Shown here in pieces: positions 45,871 through 54,442 of a stretch of DNA of 64,000 nucleotides. The notes under the pieces are model-generated. The model was not told where the DNA came from. It worked only from the letters and a program-made list of their open reading frames with translations, and made no database searches. The translations under genes were made by a program, and so were the position numbers. The number at the start of each line of letters is the position of its first letter. Within the stretch, counting starts at the first letter, position 1. Source of the stretch: Flavobacteriaceae bacterium MAR_2009_75 (lineage in GTDB: Bacteria > Bacteroidota > Bacteroidia > Flavobacteriales > Flavobacteriaceae); NCBI GenBank assembly GCA_002813285.1, contig PHTZ01000001.1, forward strand, positions 1,735,501 through 1,799,500, written 5' to 3'.

Positions 45871-46680
45871 CTATTTCTTTTGATACTGAAATTCCTTTTC
45901 TAATGACACATTCAAAAAATCTTCGGAGTCAGGCAGGGTAAAATGATACTCCAAAAGTGGGTCGTACTCGACATCGAGTTCGTTTGTATTGAACTCCATG
46001 ACATGGCCTCCAAAAGTTTTGTCATCAGAAATAAAATGAAAATGATAGCCCGCTACATTAATATTGCCGATAAACTCAGGACAATAAAAACCCACCATAG
46101 TTCCTTTAACATTCACTCTTTCGAAAACAGGACGTTGGGGAATAAGCTCATCCAAACCTTTTTCAAAAGGTTTTTCTTGCCTGTGAAGTCCTCCACACTT
46201 CATATAACTAAAGTTCCCTTTCACTTTAAAAGAATAAAATTGGTTAAGACTGGGAAGTTGAGAGTTTATTTTAGCAATAAGCGAATCGAAATTGGTCGAT
46301 TGTACCTTAAAAGAATCTTCAGGTTCAAAAAAAGCGGCATCAACATAGACAATCGATTCATCATCCAAAGGTACATCCACAACTCCATCTTCCCTGATAC
46401 GATAAGGTACCCCATCCAACATGACAAGCTCACCGTCAAGTTTGGAATAAGATCCCAGTCCTATATCCCCTTTGGTCTTAAGTTCTTTGACAGTGAGGTC
46501 CCCTTCGAACACCTTATTCACAAAACCCCACCAGATATTGTATTGATAGAATGTATTCTCTTTCTTGGGGTCTGAATTACCAACCACTTTGTTTGGTCTA
46601 ACACAACAAATGAGAAGTGTTACCACTCCTAAACATACCATGAAATTCCTAAAGCAATTTTTATTTTTTTTATCGCCCAT
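45871..46680 (-). CDS. budA: exported acetolactate decarboxylase family protein
   Basis: With the start at 46678-46680 the protein has 269 residues and begins with a lipoprotein-type signal (VVTLLICC). The longer reading to 46725 adds a charged leader. The body matches alpha-acetolactate decarboxylase: NIWWGFVNKVFEGDLTV, SKLDGELVMLDG, then the zinc motif YHFHFISDDKTFGGH with HxH and a third His 11 residues later, and a C-terminal Glu region. All three metal histidines are present. The classical enzyme makes acetoin from acetolactate in the cytosol, or outside the cell in some Gram-positives. Export in a PUL has no obvious link to acetoin, so it may act on another 2-hydroxy-3-oxo acid from sugar oxidation. 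Same operon as the binding protein downstream. Confidence 0.85.
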   Translation of the reverse strand: MGDKKNKNCFRNFMVCLGVVTLLICCVRPNKVVGNSDPKKENTFYQYNIWWGFVNKVFEGDLTVKELKTKGDIGLGSYSKLDGELVMLDGVPYRIREDGVVDVPLDDESIVYVDAAFFEPEDSFKVQSTNFDSLIAKINSQLPSLNQFYSFKVKGNFSYMKCGGLHRQEKPFEKGLDELIPQRPVFERVNVKGTMVGFYCPEFIGNINVAGYHFHFISDDKTFGGHVMEFNTNELDVEYDPLLEYHFTLPDSEDFLNVSLEKEFQYQKK

Positions 46681-47124
46681 AATTAATCGTATTTTTTTTG
46701 TTTCTTCCTTAAGAAACCGCTCCATCGGAACCGGTTCTTCATATTCCTTGATTTATATATTTCTCCATAAAATTTCTCCGGCTAAAGCGCGGAACAAATC
46801 ATTCATACCCTCATTTACTTGTTTGTTTTTTTGAGAGTATCCCGCATCGATGTTTCTTAGTTGTACCAACTAAAAAATAAGAGCAATCATAATCACATTA
46901 TGGAGTACTATTTTTCTCATTCCATATTATATTTTTAAGCTAAGTAATTTGAGTTCGAGAACAAGCCTTTATAAATCATCGGCTGGGTATTGTACTGAGC
47001 CATTGATTGGCAATAGAAGATTGAACTATTGAAGTAAGAAAAATGAAAGACTCTATTTGCTAAAAAAAGACAATCAAATAGAGTGTATATACAATTCGAA
47101 TTAATTACGACATAATAAAAAGCA
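46681..47124. other. 444-bp intergenic region
   Basis: Promoter region of the decarboxylase operon plus the terminator of the sulfatase (47050-47084). A very weak box-like sequence (GATG-CGGGATACTCT on the minus strand, ending at 46839) shares its downstream bases with box 7 but lacks the distal half. No gene seen. Confidence 0.45.
47037..47084 (-). terminator. terminator of the sulfatase at 47125
   Basis: ACTCTATTTG (47050-47059) pairs perfectly with CAAATAGAGT (47075-47084) around a 15-base loop. On the minus strand a T-rich tail follows. Located 40 bp after the stop. Confidence 0.65.
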
Positions 47125-48612
47125 TTATTCCTTTATGATCGGGTCACTTGTTTTTTTCTGCCATTTCAGTAGTTCTGATTGCATTTCTTTTAGTACTTCC
47201 TTGTATTCGTCGTTTTCAGCCAGATTATTTACGGCCCAAGGATCATTTTTCAAATTATAGAGCTCTTCCTCTGGAAGCTTTCCCTCAACAATTTGTGCAA
47301 GTAGTTCAAAAGCCAAAGGCTGGTTATTTTTTGTGCGAATGGTCTCTGAAAAAACTTGGTTATCATATACTTTGTGGTCCGGCATCCAGAGATCAATGTT
47401 CATCGGCGGATTGGTCCACGGGTCTCCTTCGAAACCCTTTGTTTTGGGCTGCGAAAAATTACGGATATAATACCATGCTCCATCCGATACGGCCCTGCCT
47501 TTATAATAACTATTTGTTTCGGTCATTACCGTTTTACGATCTGCAAATTCAGTATTTTCACCTCTAAGTAAGGGCCAAAGGGAACGGCCATGCTGTATCA
47601 CTGGAGAGTCCACTTCCAAAAATTCAAGAATGGTTGACATTAAATCTATGTGACTTACTGGAGAGCTTATTTTTACTCCTTTTTTTACTCTCGGACCTTT
47701 CATAATTAATGGCACTTGTGTACCAGCAGGATAACAAGCCACCTTCCCTCGCTGATAGGCCATTCCATGGTCTGGTGTAAAAATGACCAACGTATTTTCC
47801 ATAAGACCGGACTCTTCCAAATCTTTCAATAAAACGCCGGCCCAACTATCCACCAATTGCACCGTAGCAAAATAACGGGCAAGGTCTTTCCGAGCTACTT
47901 CCGTATCTGGCAAGAAAGGGTGTATGGGTATTTCCTTCCAATCTACTGAAGTAGGTGGCGCAAGCCGACTTTCTGGGTCGGAACTAATATTATTGTCTAC
48001 CAACTTCTTTTGCCAAGGGGCATGGGTAAGATCGGTATTGGCCATGAGAAAAAATGGTTTTCCATCTGCTTTTGTTTTGATGGTATCGATGAGTCCATTC
48101 CATGTTTCTGCTCTATGGGTCTTATTTTCACTGATTTCGCCCCAACCGAAATCATAGCGGAATTTATCCATGGGTTGTACATGCGTTTTGGAGGTAACAG
48201 CCGTAAAATAACCTTCCCTTCTTAGAATTTCAACCAGTGTTGGAATGTCATCCTTGATTGCAGTCAGCCCGTAATCATTTGGGTCTTCCCCGGTTGCTAT
48301 TGGAAGCTTATTGACCGAATAGTTATGTACATTACTTGTCATTCCATTATCATGGGGCATTCTACCGGTAAGAAGAGCTCCTTTTGAAGGTGAACAAACG
48401 GGTTGGGCGCAAAAATTAGAAGTGAACTGAACCCCAGTTTCAGCCAAAGCATCCAAAACAGGGGTTTTAATTCCTGGAGTACCGAGCGACTCCAGGTGGT
48501 TCCCCATATCTTCAGGAAATAGAATAATAACATTTTTTTGGGAAAAAGTTGGAAAAGGAAAAAACAGTAACAGTAAAAAAAGAGATTTACATTTGTATGA
48601 TATATTTTTCAT
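47125..48612 (-). CDS. sulfatase, S1 family, with CSPSK instead of CxPSR
   Basis: 495 residues with a signal peptide ending near PTFSQ. The fold is clearly S1 sulfatase (GVQFTSNFCAQPVCSPS, LLTGRMPHDNGM, VIFTPDHGM). Several canonical positions differ. The modification motif starting at Cys73 reads CSPSK (Lys for Arg), the usual Asp-Asp metal pair reads FPEDMG (Glu-Asp), and the region that normally reads E-x-G-x-R-V-P reads PAGTQVP. Lys could still support formylglycine formation or stability, but this combination suggests a divergent subfamily, perhaps N-sulfohydrolase-like or with altered activity. It is a single-gene unit with its own terminator, downstream of the GH3 remnant. Confidence 0.8.
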   Translation of the reverse strand: MKNISYKCKSLFLLLLFFPFPTFSQKNVIILFPEDMGNHLESLGTPGIKTPVLDALAETGVQFTSNFCAQPVCSPSKGALLTGRMPHDNGMTSNVHNYSVNKLPIATGEDPNDYGLTAIKDDIPTLVEILRREGYFTAVTSKTHVQPMDKFRYDFGWGEISENKTHRAETWNGLIDTIKTKADGKPFFLMANTDLTHAPWQKKLVDNNISSDPESRLAPPTSVDWKEIPIHPFLPDTEVARKDLARYFATVQLVDSWAGVLLKDLEESGLMENTLVIFTPDHGMAYQRGKVACYPAGTQVPLIMKGPRVKKGVKISSPVSHIDLMSTILEFLEVDSPVIQHGRSLWPLLRGENTEFADRKTVMTETNSYYKGRAVSDGAWYYIRNFSQPKTKGFEGDPWTNPPMNIDLWMPDHKVYDNQVFSETIRTKNNQPLAFELLAQIVEGKLPEEELYNLKNDPWAVNNLAENDEYKEVLKEMQSELLKWQKKTSDPIIKE

Positions 48613-48767
48613 TTCCGTTAATTTTAAATATGATTTTTTATTCTTCGTTAGATAATTAAACTAATAAGTTGAATAGAAGCAGTACTGTTCCAATAGCATT
48701 GCAATGTGAGTCAAGTATTGGCTTACCACAAACGCATACATTCTATAATACGGACAATGGACCGACC

Positions 48768-49477
48768 TTATCCATTCCCATCATCAACTAAAAATTCACC
48801 CAAGATGAGAGTTATACCAAAACTCCCATTAGTTCCTCCCTCCATTCCAGCAAAGGCCGCTTTAGCCATTCGAGTTGTTAGGCATGTATCTTCACCATAG
48901 GTTTCTTCAATTCGTCCCCAACAAAGATCACGTCCAATATCCAGTACAGGACTGCGAGTTTCATTATCACCTCGTACTCTAGCCTCTTTACCAATAATGT
49001 TGGATGCCTGCTCCACTAACTCCCTGTTCCATGAGCAGGCCATCGCCAATGGTGTTGGGAAGACCGTGGAGTTTTTACCCGCATGTCCGTGAAGGGCTTC
49101 GCTTCCAACAATAGCAGGAATTCCAAGTCGGTTTTTTCTTTTAAATACATTTGAATCCTATTGACAGCAGCTACGCTCTCTGTAGGCAAATTGTGATCTA
49201 ACGTATTTTCAACCATTCCAATACCATTAGCTAACTGTTCGTGTATAGTTTGAGATTCTGTAGAAAACCCTTCTTCAAGTTGAGCCGATATGCGTAAGGA
49301 TACAGAATTTAGCTGTGCTACTTTCTCCTTAACAGTCATTCTTGACAGTAAATCCTCAACCCTGTCGTCAACAGGTAAATTGGAATTCATGTAATCTTGA
49401 GCAGCAACATGCGTAGGTATAAAAGCGAGGAAAATAAATGTAATAATTGGGTAAAACAATAACTCTACTTCCTTCAT
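48768..49477 (-). pseudogene. GH3 beta-glycosidase remnant (N-terminal part)
   Basis: The first frame starts at ATG 49475-49477 with a signal peptide (to about HVAAQD), then LPVDDRVEDLLSRMTVKEKVAQL, the standard GH3 opening. After a frameshift near 49130, a second frame carries LAMACSWNRELVEQAS and SPVLDIGRDLCWGRIEETYGED, followed by a GMEGG segment where the frame degenerates. The C-terminal two-thirds of the enzyme is absent. It lies 49 bp after the alpha-glucuronidase-like gene and was probably part of that operon. Confidence 0.85.
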
Positions 49478-49526
49478 TTTAATTTTCAATTTAATTTCGT
49501 TGATTCTGAACATCATTCAATAATTA

Positions 49527-51740
49527 TCAATCCTTCGTGGCTATATCTATATCTTTTTTTACCTGCTCTGTGGTTTTTTCCCAATCGACATAGCCCACTC
49601 GGGTAGTCCATATCGGATTAATGTTTTGGCTCATTGCGGTATTTACATATGATTTCCAAGCACTTAAAGCCTTTTCTAGCTGTACCTCAGCTTCCTCTTG
49701 ATAAGTTTTGTTCTTTGTCTCTCTATAGAGGGCAACATTGGTAGCACCAGCTATTTTATAACCATAATACTTGCCCAGCAGAGCCATTGTTTTTATATCG
49801 ACAAGCGTATGGCAAAGCTCTAAGTCATTATCTTGACAACTAAGTTGCCCAATCAATCCAAGGGCTTTATCAGCATGGCCATGCAGTTTTTGAGAAACCT
49901 GAAATGGGGTCGTTAAATCAGTAGGTTCATCCTTAATAATGGTTTGCACAAAATCTGGTATGCTGATATTTCCAGAGTATTTATGTACAGGATATGCAAT
50001 AAAAGTGTTTACATCATGAAACCCGGTTTCATTTAGAGATGTTTTTTGTGCCCGACTTCTGCAACCTTCTATATACCATTTAAAATCCACATCGCCCCAA
50101 TGAAACCCCGTTGTAACAGGGTAAACCAGGGAAGCCTCTTGCCATGCACTAAAAAGCGTATCGGCATTCACTTTAGGAAATTCATCCTGAATCAAAGCCG
50201 TAAAGTATTGATTTTTAATATCAGGATTGTATGACAAGCGGCCCCAAAGTAACCAATGATACCAATGTTTTTCAACCTCGAGCTGTCGAGGTTCTTTGGC
50301 ATCCCTAGTTGTGAACTCCTTGCCCCAAATCCATCCATCGGATCCATAGTACATCCCTTGACTTACATGTTCAGGAATGTTCATTATAAAACTTCTCACA
50401 AAATCAGGTGATCCCCATCGGAAGTAGTAATTACTATCATTCCTTAGAGTCCAAATGGTTTTCAAATCTCCGATGTTCTCAACAAACCCTTCATGATAAG
50501 GTTGCCTAACCGCACTCATTACGTGTGCCTTGGCGTACTTGAAACTGTATATGAAGTCAATGTTTTGTTTCTCTATCAACGCTTCAAATTTCTTTTCAAT
50601 CATCCTTGTATCCGCTTGATGCTGTCGATGGATAAACTTGAACGAACGTTCTGGCATTTCATCAGCCACCTCCAATAGACCTTCACCATATGTTTCATAA
50701 ATCCAAGTTTCCCGATCATTTAAGGGAATGTTTGGCATATTTTCACCTGCAGTAATTCCTATGCCACCAAGGTCAGGGTATGTTTGGAACATTGCCTTTA
50801 TACTTTGCTTAAAGTAATCCTTGGTTATTTCGTTTCTATAATCGTTTGATATTCCATACTTCCCATCGGTACCATTGACGAAGATATTCCAAGTAACTAC
50901 ATAAAAGGTAATGTTACGGTTCTTTGCATAAGTCATCACATTCTGCCAGAATTCAATCTTTTTCTCAATGGAAATTTTCTTGACTATTTCATAATTTTCG
51001 ACAATTTCCGGGTCATCGAAATCTACTCCAACAAGGTGGTAGTTTTCTTTCCAGTCAGTTGTTGATCGGTGTATATCATCCAAGGCAACTTCTTCATACT
51101 TTGGCACCTTAACCATAGAAGGAAATGGGTGTAAGCTCCATAAAGAAATGAAATTGTACCGATTTCTTGCCATGTGGTCGATGTATTTCTTCCAGAAATT
51201 AAAATCCCACATCACATCAATATTATTTTGTGCGGCATCACCGGCGTCAGAATAACTAGGAGTTCGAACATCCAAGGGAATATTAAATTTTGTTCCCCTC
51301 ATCTCCATGTATGGATTCTGATTTGTACCAACAATACCATCCAATCCGAATAATTTGATTTTTTCGGTCAGCTCAAGAGTCCCATACATTAGTCCAGGCT
51401 CATCGGCTCCTATCACCCAAACCCTTCCATCATTGTCCAAAGTAATAACGAATCCTTCTGAAACTAACTTGAAGTCGAACTCAGGATATTCAATGTCTCG
51501 GAAGTTATCCCCAGCCAAGTCTGGTTCTGTTATAAATATGAAATCTGCTTTTGAATGTTCGGCTTGTCTAATATTGTAATTTCTTAGATGAAGTACTTCT
51601 TTCAAATCGTTCATGGCAAACTTGATCATCGGTGAATTCCTTGTACTGAATATGGATACCGTTTGATTGGCTAAAAGGCCGATCGATACCATGAAGAAAA
51701 ATGCAGTTGAAACTGACTTTAAGACTTTACTATTGACCAT
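49527..51740 (-). CDS. alpha-glucuronidase-like secreted glycoside hydrolase
   Basis: 737 residues with a signal peptide (to about GLLANQT). An N-terminal alpha/beta domain of the GH20b/GH67-N type (ADEPGLMYGTLELTEKI near 108-124) precedes a TIM barrel: MEMRGTKFNIPLDVRTPSY, MARNRYNFISLWSLHPFP, ITFYVVTWNIF and LGGIGITAGENMPN, where the Glu is a likely catalytic residue. A helical C-terminal region follows (GHADKALGLIG onwards). The set-up resembles GH67/GH115 alpha-glucuronidases and related unclassified proteins, but I cannot place it in a known family. Glucuronic acid is the usual partner sugar of rhamnose in ulvan, so removal of uronic acid is a plausible role. It starts 4 bp after the DUF1593 gene, so the two are translationally linked. 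Confidence 0.65.
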   Translation of the reverse strand: MVNSKVLKSVSTAFFFMVSIGLLANQTVSIFSTRNSPMIKFAMNDLKEVLHLRNYNIRQAEHSKADFIFITEPDLAGDNFRDIEYPEFDFKLVSEGFVITLDNDGRVWVIGADEPGLMYGTLELTEKIKLFGLDGIVGTNQNPYMEMRGTKFNIPLDVRTPSYSDAGDAAQNNIDVMWDFNFWKKYIDHMARNRYNFISLWSLHPFPSMVKVPKYEEVALDDIHRSTTDWKENYHLVGVDFDDPEIVENYEIVKKISIEKKIEFWQNVMTYAKNRNITFYVVTWNIFVNGTDGKYGISNDYRNEITKDYFKQSIKAMFQTYPDLGGIGITAGENMPNIPLNDRETWIYETYGEGLLEVADEMPERSFKFIHRQHQADTRMIEKKFEALIEKQNIDFIYSFKYAKAHVMSAVRQPYHEGFVENIGDLKTIWTLRNDSNYYFRWGSPDFVRSFIMNIPEHVSQGMYYGSDGWIWGKEFTTRDAKEPRQLEVEKHWYHWLLWGRLSYNPDIKNQYFTALIQDEFPKVNADTLFSAWQEASLVYPVTTGFHWGDVDFKWYIEGCRSRAQKTSLNETGFHDVNTFIAYPVHKYSGNISIPDFVQTIIKDEPTDLTTPFQVSQKLHGHADKALGLIGQLSCQDNDLELCHTLVDIKTMALLGKYYGYKIAGATNVALYRETKNKTYQEEAEVQLEKALSAWKSYVNTAMSQNINPIWTTRVGYVDWEKTTEQVKKDIDIATKD

Positions 51741-51744
51741 AATT

Positions 51745-53229
51745 TTATTGAACGTTTAAAATGACCCTCCTATATTCTACCAAAGGCACAATTTCACTCT
51801 TATCCCAGACCTCTAGAATCAAATGAATTTCCTTATTCGAAGCATCTCGAGGAACTTTTAGTTTTATCGTATCCGAATTGTTTTTCTCAATTGGTATATC
51901 TTGTCCATAAGGGTTCTTTCCTGCCTCTCCATAAATCCACCAATAATAGCGAAGCTCATCCTGATCCGGGTCAGATGATAATGAAGCATCAAACTTTAAA
52001 GTCTCACCTGGTTTTACAGTTCGGTAAATTATGGCATTGGACTCATCATTGTTTAACACCGCATGCGGATGATGGTTTGCATTTTCATAATTTTTTACAC
52101 ACCAATCCATACGGGCATGAAAATCGTTCCACATGGCCTGCCTCCATGGCCAAACGGGCGTATGTATGTCGTTATATTCTATTCCGCTTACCGGATCGGT
52201 CCATTTTCCCTTGGCATCTGTATATACTGCCCATGGAAGAAATTGTTCTTCTAATTTCTGAATGGCACCCCACCGTGCACGCACATTTTTGATTTTGTCA
52301 ATCGAATACCTTCCACTCCAACTCCCCCAAGATGTTTCAGAAGGATCTGTATGTCCCGCCCGTGTTAGCATAAGCCAAGGAATGGTACCACCCCCTTCAA
52401 TAAAGCTAGGTGATTCTGCAGTATGTTCATTAAATGCACGAATGGGATATAATTTACCGAGAGGTCCATGTCCTTCTCTAATATGTTCTTTAGCCCAATC
52501 ATCCTGCCCCTTTGGTGTATATGGATATGGTTTCCAATTATGTGGCCCCAATTCGTTTACTAACGGCCCACCATAACACTTAGTTTGATGGATGCCTCTA
52601 ATCCAATGAATTTCAGGGAATTCGTGATTAATCCAACCACCGGCGTTGTCTTGCGCTGCATTTTCATACACACGTAGTTTTTTCACAAATTCCATCGTAT
52701 CTTCAGGTGTGTGGTTTCTTCTATAGTCAAACAAAGCCTGAGCCAATGTATTGGAGCCGGCATTGACCACCACAAAGACTGGGCGAGGGTCATTTTTAGT
52801 GACTTCACTAATAATAAACTTTGATCCTTCCGAGGCTTTACCTATCCCCACTCCATCCATTCCATATGCAGGTTGCCCCCTAAAAACAATCGACCTTAGA
52901 TATTCTGGGGAAAGCCATCCCTCTGCATGAATTTGCAAATTCTCAAATACCTTCTCATAACCATCGATTAAATAATGAAACAATTCCGGTTGAGTAACTC
53001 GCTTCGACACATCTGGATGATACGGATTAAGGGCAGCACCCGTTACTGCGATTAATCCTTCAATTTCAATTTCATTTGCATACATCAGTAAATGTAGCAT
53101 TTGCTGTTCTTCGTCTGGTTCGTTGCCCATATCGGCCAAGACAATCAAACGTTGTTTGTCTGTCTGGGAAATTAGACTCTGAGTTGTCAGTACCAAAAAA
53201 AGGATAGATAATATTGAGGTCAGTTTCAT
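51745..53229 (-). CDS. DUF1593 nucleoside-hydrolase-like protein with C-terminal beta-sandwich (Sde182-like)
   Basis: The start at 53229 (MKLTSIL) gives a clean signal peptide to about SLISQT; the ATG at 53238 adds three residues. 494 residues. Residues about 25-300 form the nucleoside-hydrolase-like fold (RLIVLADMGNEPDEEQQM, which replaces the usual DxDxGxDD loop, and VVVNAGSNTLAQAL). The C-terminal part (about 380-494) is an Ig-like sandwich (SLSSDPDQDELRYYWW). The family is called cellulose-binding (Sde182-like) because of one studied member, but its catalytic function is unproven. Hydrolysis of a C-O or C-N glycosidic bond of a small glycan is possible. Operon with the alpha-glucuronidase-like gene. 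Confidence 0.8.
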   Translation of the reverse strand: MKLTSILSILFLVLTTQSLISQTDKQRLIVLADMGNEPDEEQQMLHLLMYANEIEIEGLIAVTGAALNPYHPDVSKRVTQPELFHYLIDGYEKVFENLQIHAEGWLSPEYLRSIVFRGQPAYGMDGVGIGKASEGSKFIISEVTKNDPRPVFVVVNAGSNTLAQALFDYRRNHTPEDTMEFVKKLRVYENAAQDNAGGWINHEFPEIHWIRGIHQTKCYGGPLVNELGPHNWKPYPYTPKGQDDWAKEHIREGHGPLGKLYPIRAFNEHTAESPSFIEGGGTIPWLMLTRAGHTDPSETSWGSWSGRYSIDKIKNVRARWGAIQKLEEQFLPWAVYTDAKGKWTDPVSGIEYNDIHTPVWPWRQAMWNDFHARMDWCVKNYENANHHPHAVLNNDESNAIIYRTVKPGETLKFDASLSSDPDQDELRYYWWIYGEAGKNPYGQDIPIEKNNSDTIKLKVPRDASNKEIHLILEVWDKSEIVPLVEYRRVILNVQ

Positions 53230-53290
53230 ACCTGTCAACTTTCTGTTTTCTTATTAGGAGTTGAGATAATTTTTAAATTATTCTAATTTG

Positions 53291-53312
53291 CTTGACCTAT
53301 GGTTAGGTCAAG
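53291..53312 (-). terminator. hairpin after the nucleoside-hydrolase-like gene
   Basis: CTTGACCT (53291-53298) pairs perfectly with AGGTCAAG (53305-53312) around a 6-base loop. On the minus strand an AT-rich tail with several Ts follows. Located 27 bp after the stop at 53339. Confidence 0.6.
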
Positions 53313-53338
53313 TGAGGTATAAATCGGATTTTAAACTA

Positions 53339-54187
53339 TTATTTATTAATCTCCACGTAATTTAAAAGTACCGATTTCACATCTGCCACGGTTCCGGTCT
53401 TAAGGCCGCCATTCACATTGGCACCAGTAATCCAATAAAGCACCATGCCTGCATCTGAACAATCCCATTTTCCATTTTGGAACTCTACCACATCGTCCAC
53501 TTCTGCAATTTTACCAATTAACCAGAGCCATTGTATACGTGGATCTGTGTGATCCCTTGCCCAATTCCATTTATCAAGATCTACCTTTAAATCAACGTTT
53601 TGGTCGGGGATTCGAACTTCTTCAATTCCAAATGCAAGTATTTCTTCCCATTTGTAGAAATCACCAGCCTCGTCATTGGCCGGGTGATGGGTTACCAATT
53701 TCACATATTTATGCTTTTCTTTTTTTGAAGCTTCGAGAGCAAACCCAATAATATCAGGCTCCCCGGCCTCGATTATCCATAAGGGATTGTCTTCAGTTGA
53801 AGCGTTTATGGCATCTCGCAAATCATTGATAGTTTCTTCGAGTTCCCATTTCGCATCCAAAAACTTTAATTTCTCATACCCCCCCCATCTCCTGGCGGTA
53901 ACGTCACAACTGGTTTGCATAAGAGCATGCCGTTCCCGTTCTGCAGCTTCTGAAATTCTATCAACCCGAATGAGGTCGCAACTATGGGAATAATGAACCA
54001 GACGATCCTCCAGTCCGGCGGCACGTAAAAGAGCAATTGAAATAGCCGTTCCCCCCAAATCGTCCGGATCTGGTGAATTGCCATCCGCAATTATTGCAAC
54101 ACGACCTTTAGGGGCATTAATCTTTACTTGTGCATTGGCGGAATGCAATAGTGCAATAGCAATCAATATCAATAAGATTCTTTTCAT
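53339..54187 (-). CDS. secreted nucleoside-hydrolase-like protein
   Basis: The ATG at 54185-54187 starts a typical signal peptide (RILLILIAIALLHSANAQ). The ORF could extend to 54223, but the extra residues are not signal-like. 282 residues. GRVAIIADGNSPDPDDLGGTAISIALL resembles the metal-binding Asp loop of nucleoside hydrolases, here as DGNSPDPDD. NPLWIIEAGEPDIIGFAL matches the second conserved strand-helix, and KLVTHHPANDEA may add a metal ligand. Proteins like this occur in Bacteroidota and Planctomycetes sugar loci without known function. It is near-neighbour to a second protein of the same fold (51745), so the two may act on related substrates. A weak PUL box lies upstream at 54374. Confidence 0.65.
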   Translation of the reverse strand: MKRILLILIAIALLHSANAQVKINAPKGRVAIIADGNSPDPDDLGGTAISIALLRAAGLEDRLVHYSHSCDLIRVDRISEAAERERHALMQTSCDVTARRWGGYEKLKFLDAKWELEETINDLRDAINASTEDNPLWIIEAGEPDIIGFALEASKKEKHKYVKLVTHHPANDEAGDFYKWEEILAFGIEEVRIPDQNVDLKVDLDKWNWARDHTDPRIQWLWLIGKIAEVDDVVEFQNGKWDCSDAGMVLYWITGANVNGGLKTGTVADVKSVLLNYVEINK

Positions 54188-54373
54188 CAAAAAGTATTTT
54201 ATATTATAATAAATAGCAGTCAATTGAGGTAAGCCCCAATGAGCCGATTCTATAAACCGATTCTCATTTTAAATATCTACAATTTCATTACCCTTAATAT
54301 CTTTTGGATAATGTAGCTGGGGCATTTATTTTATATCGATGTCTTAAAACTATCATTTTGCTCATCTGTTTTC

Positions 54374-54389
54374 ATCCTGCACCTTCATG
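54374..54389 (-). promoter_or_regulatory. weak PUL box upstream of 54187
   Basis: Read on the minus strand: CATGAA-GGTG-CAGGAT. The proximal half is perfect and the distal half matches poorly (2 of 6). Orientation is correct, but the 187-bp distance is long. Confidence 0.3.
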
Positions 54390-54442
54390 GTTTTTATTTC
54401 TCTGCATGTTAACTTTCATCCTAAAAATTGTAAATTTTCAGA

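Noticed and set aside
46839-46854. Box-like sequence before the acetolactate decarboxylase gene
   Set aside because: It shares GGATACTCT with box 7 but the distal half-site is absent.
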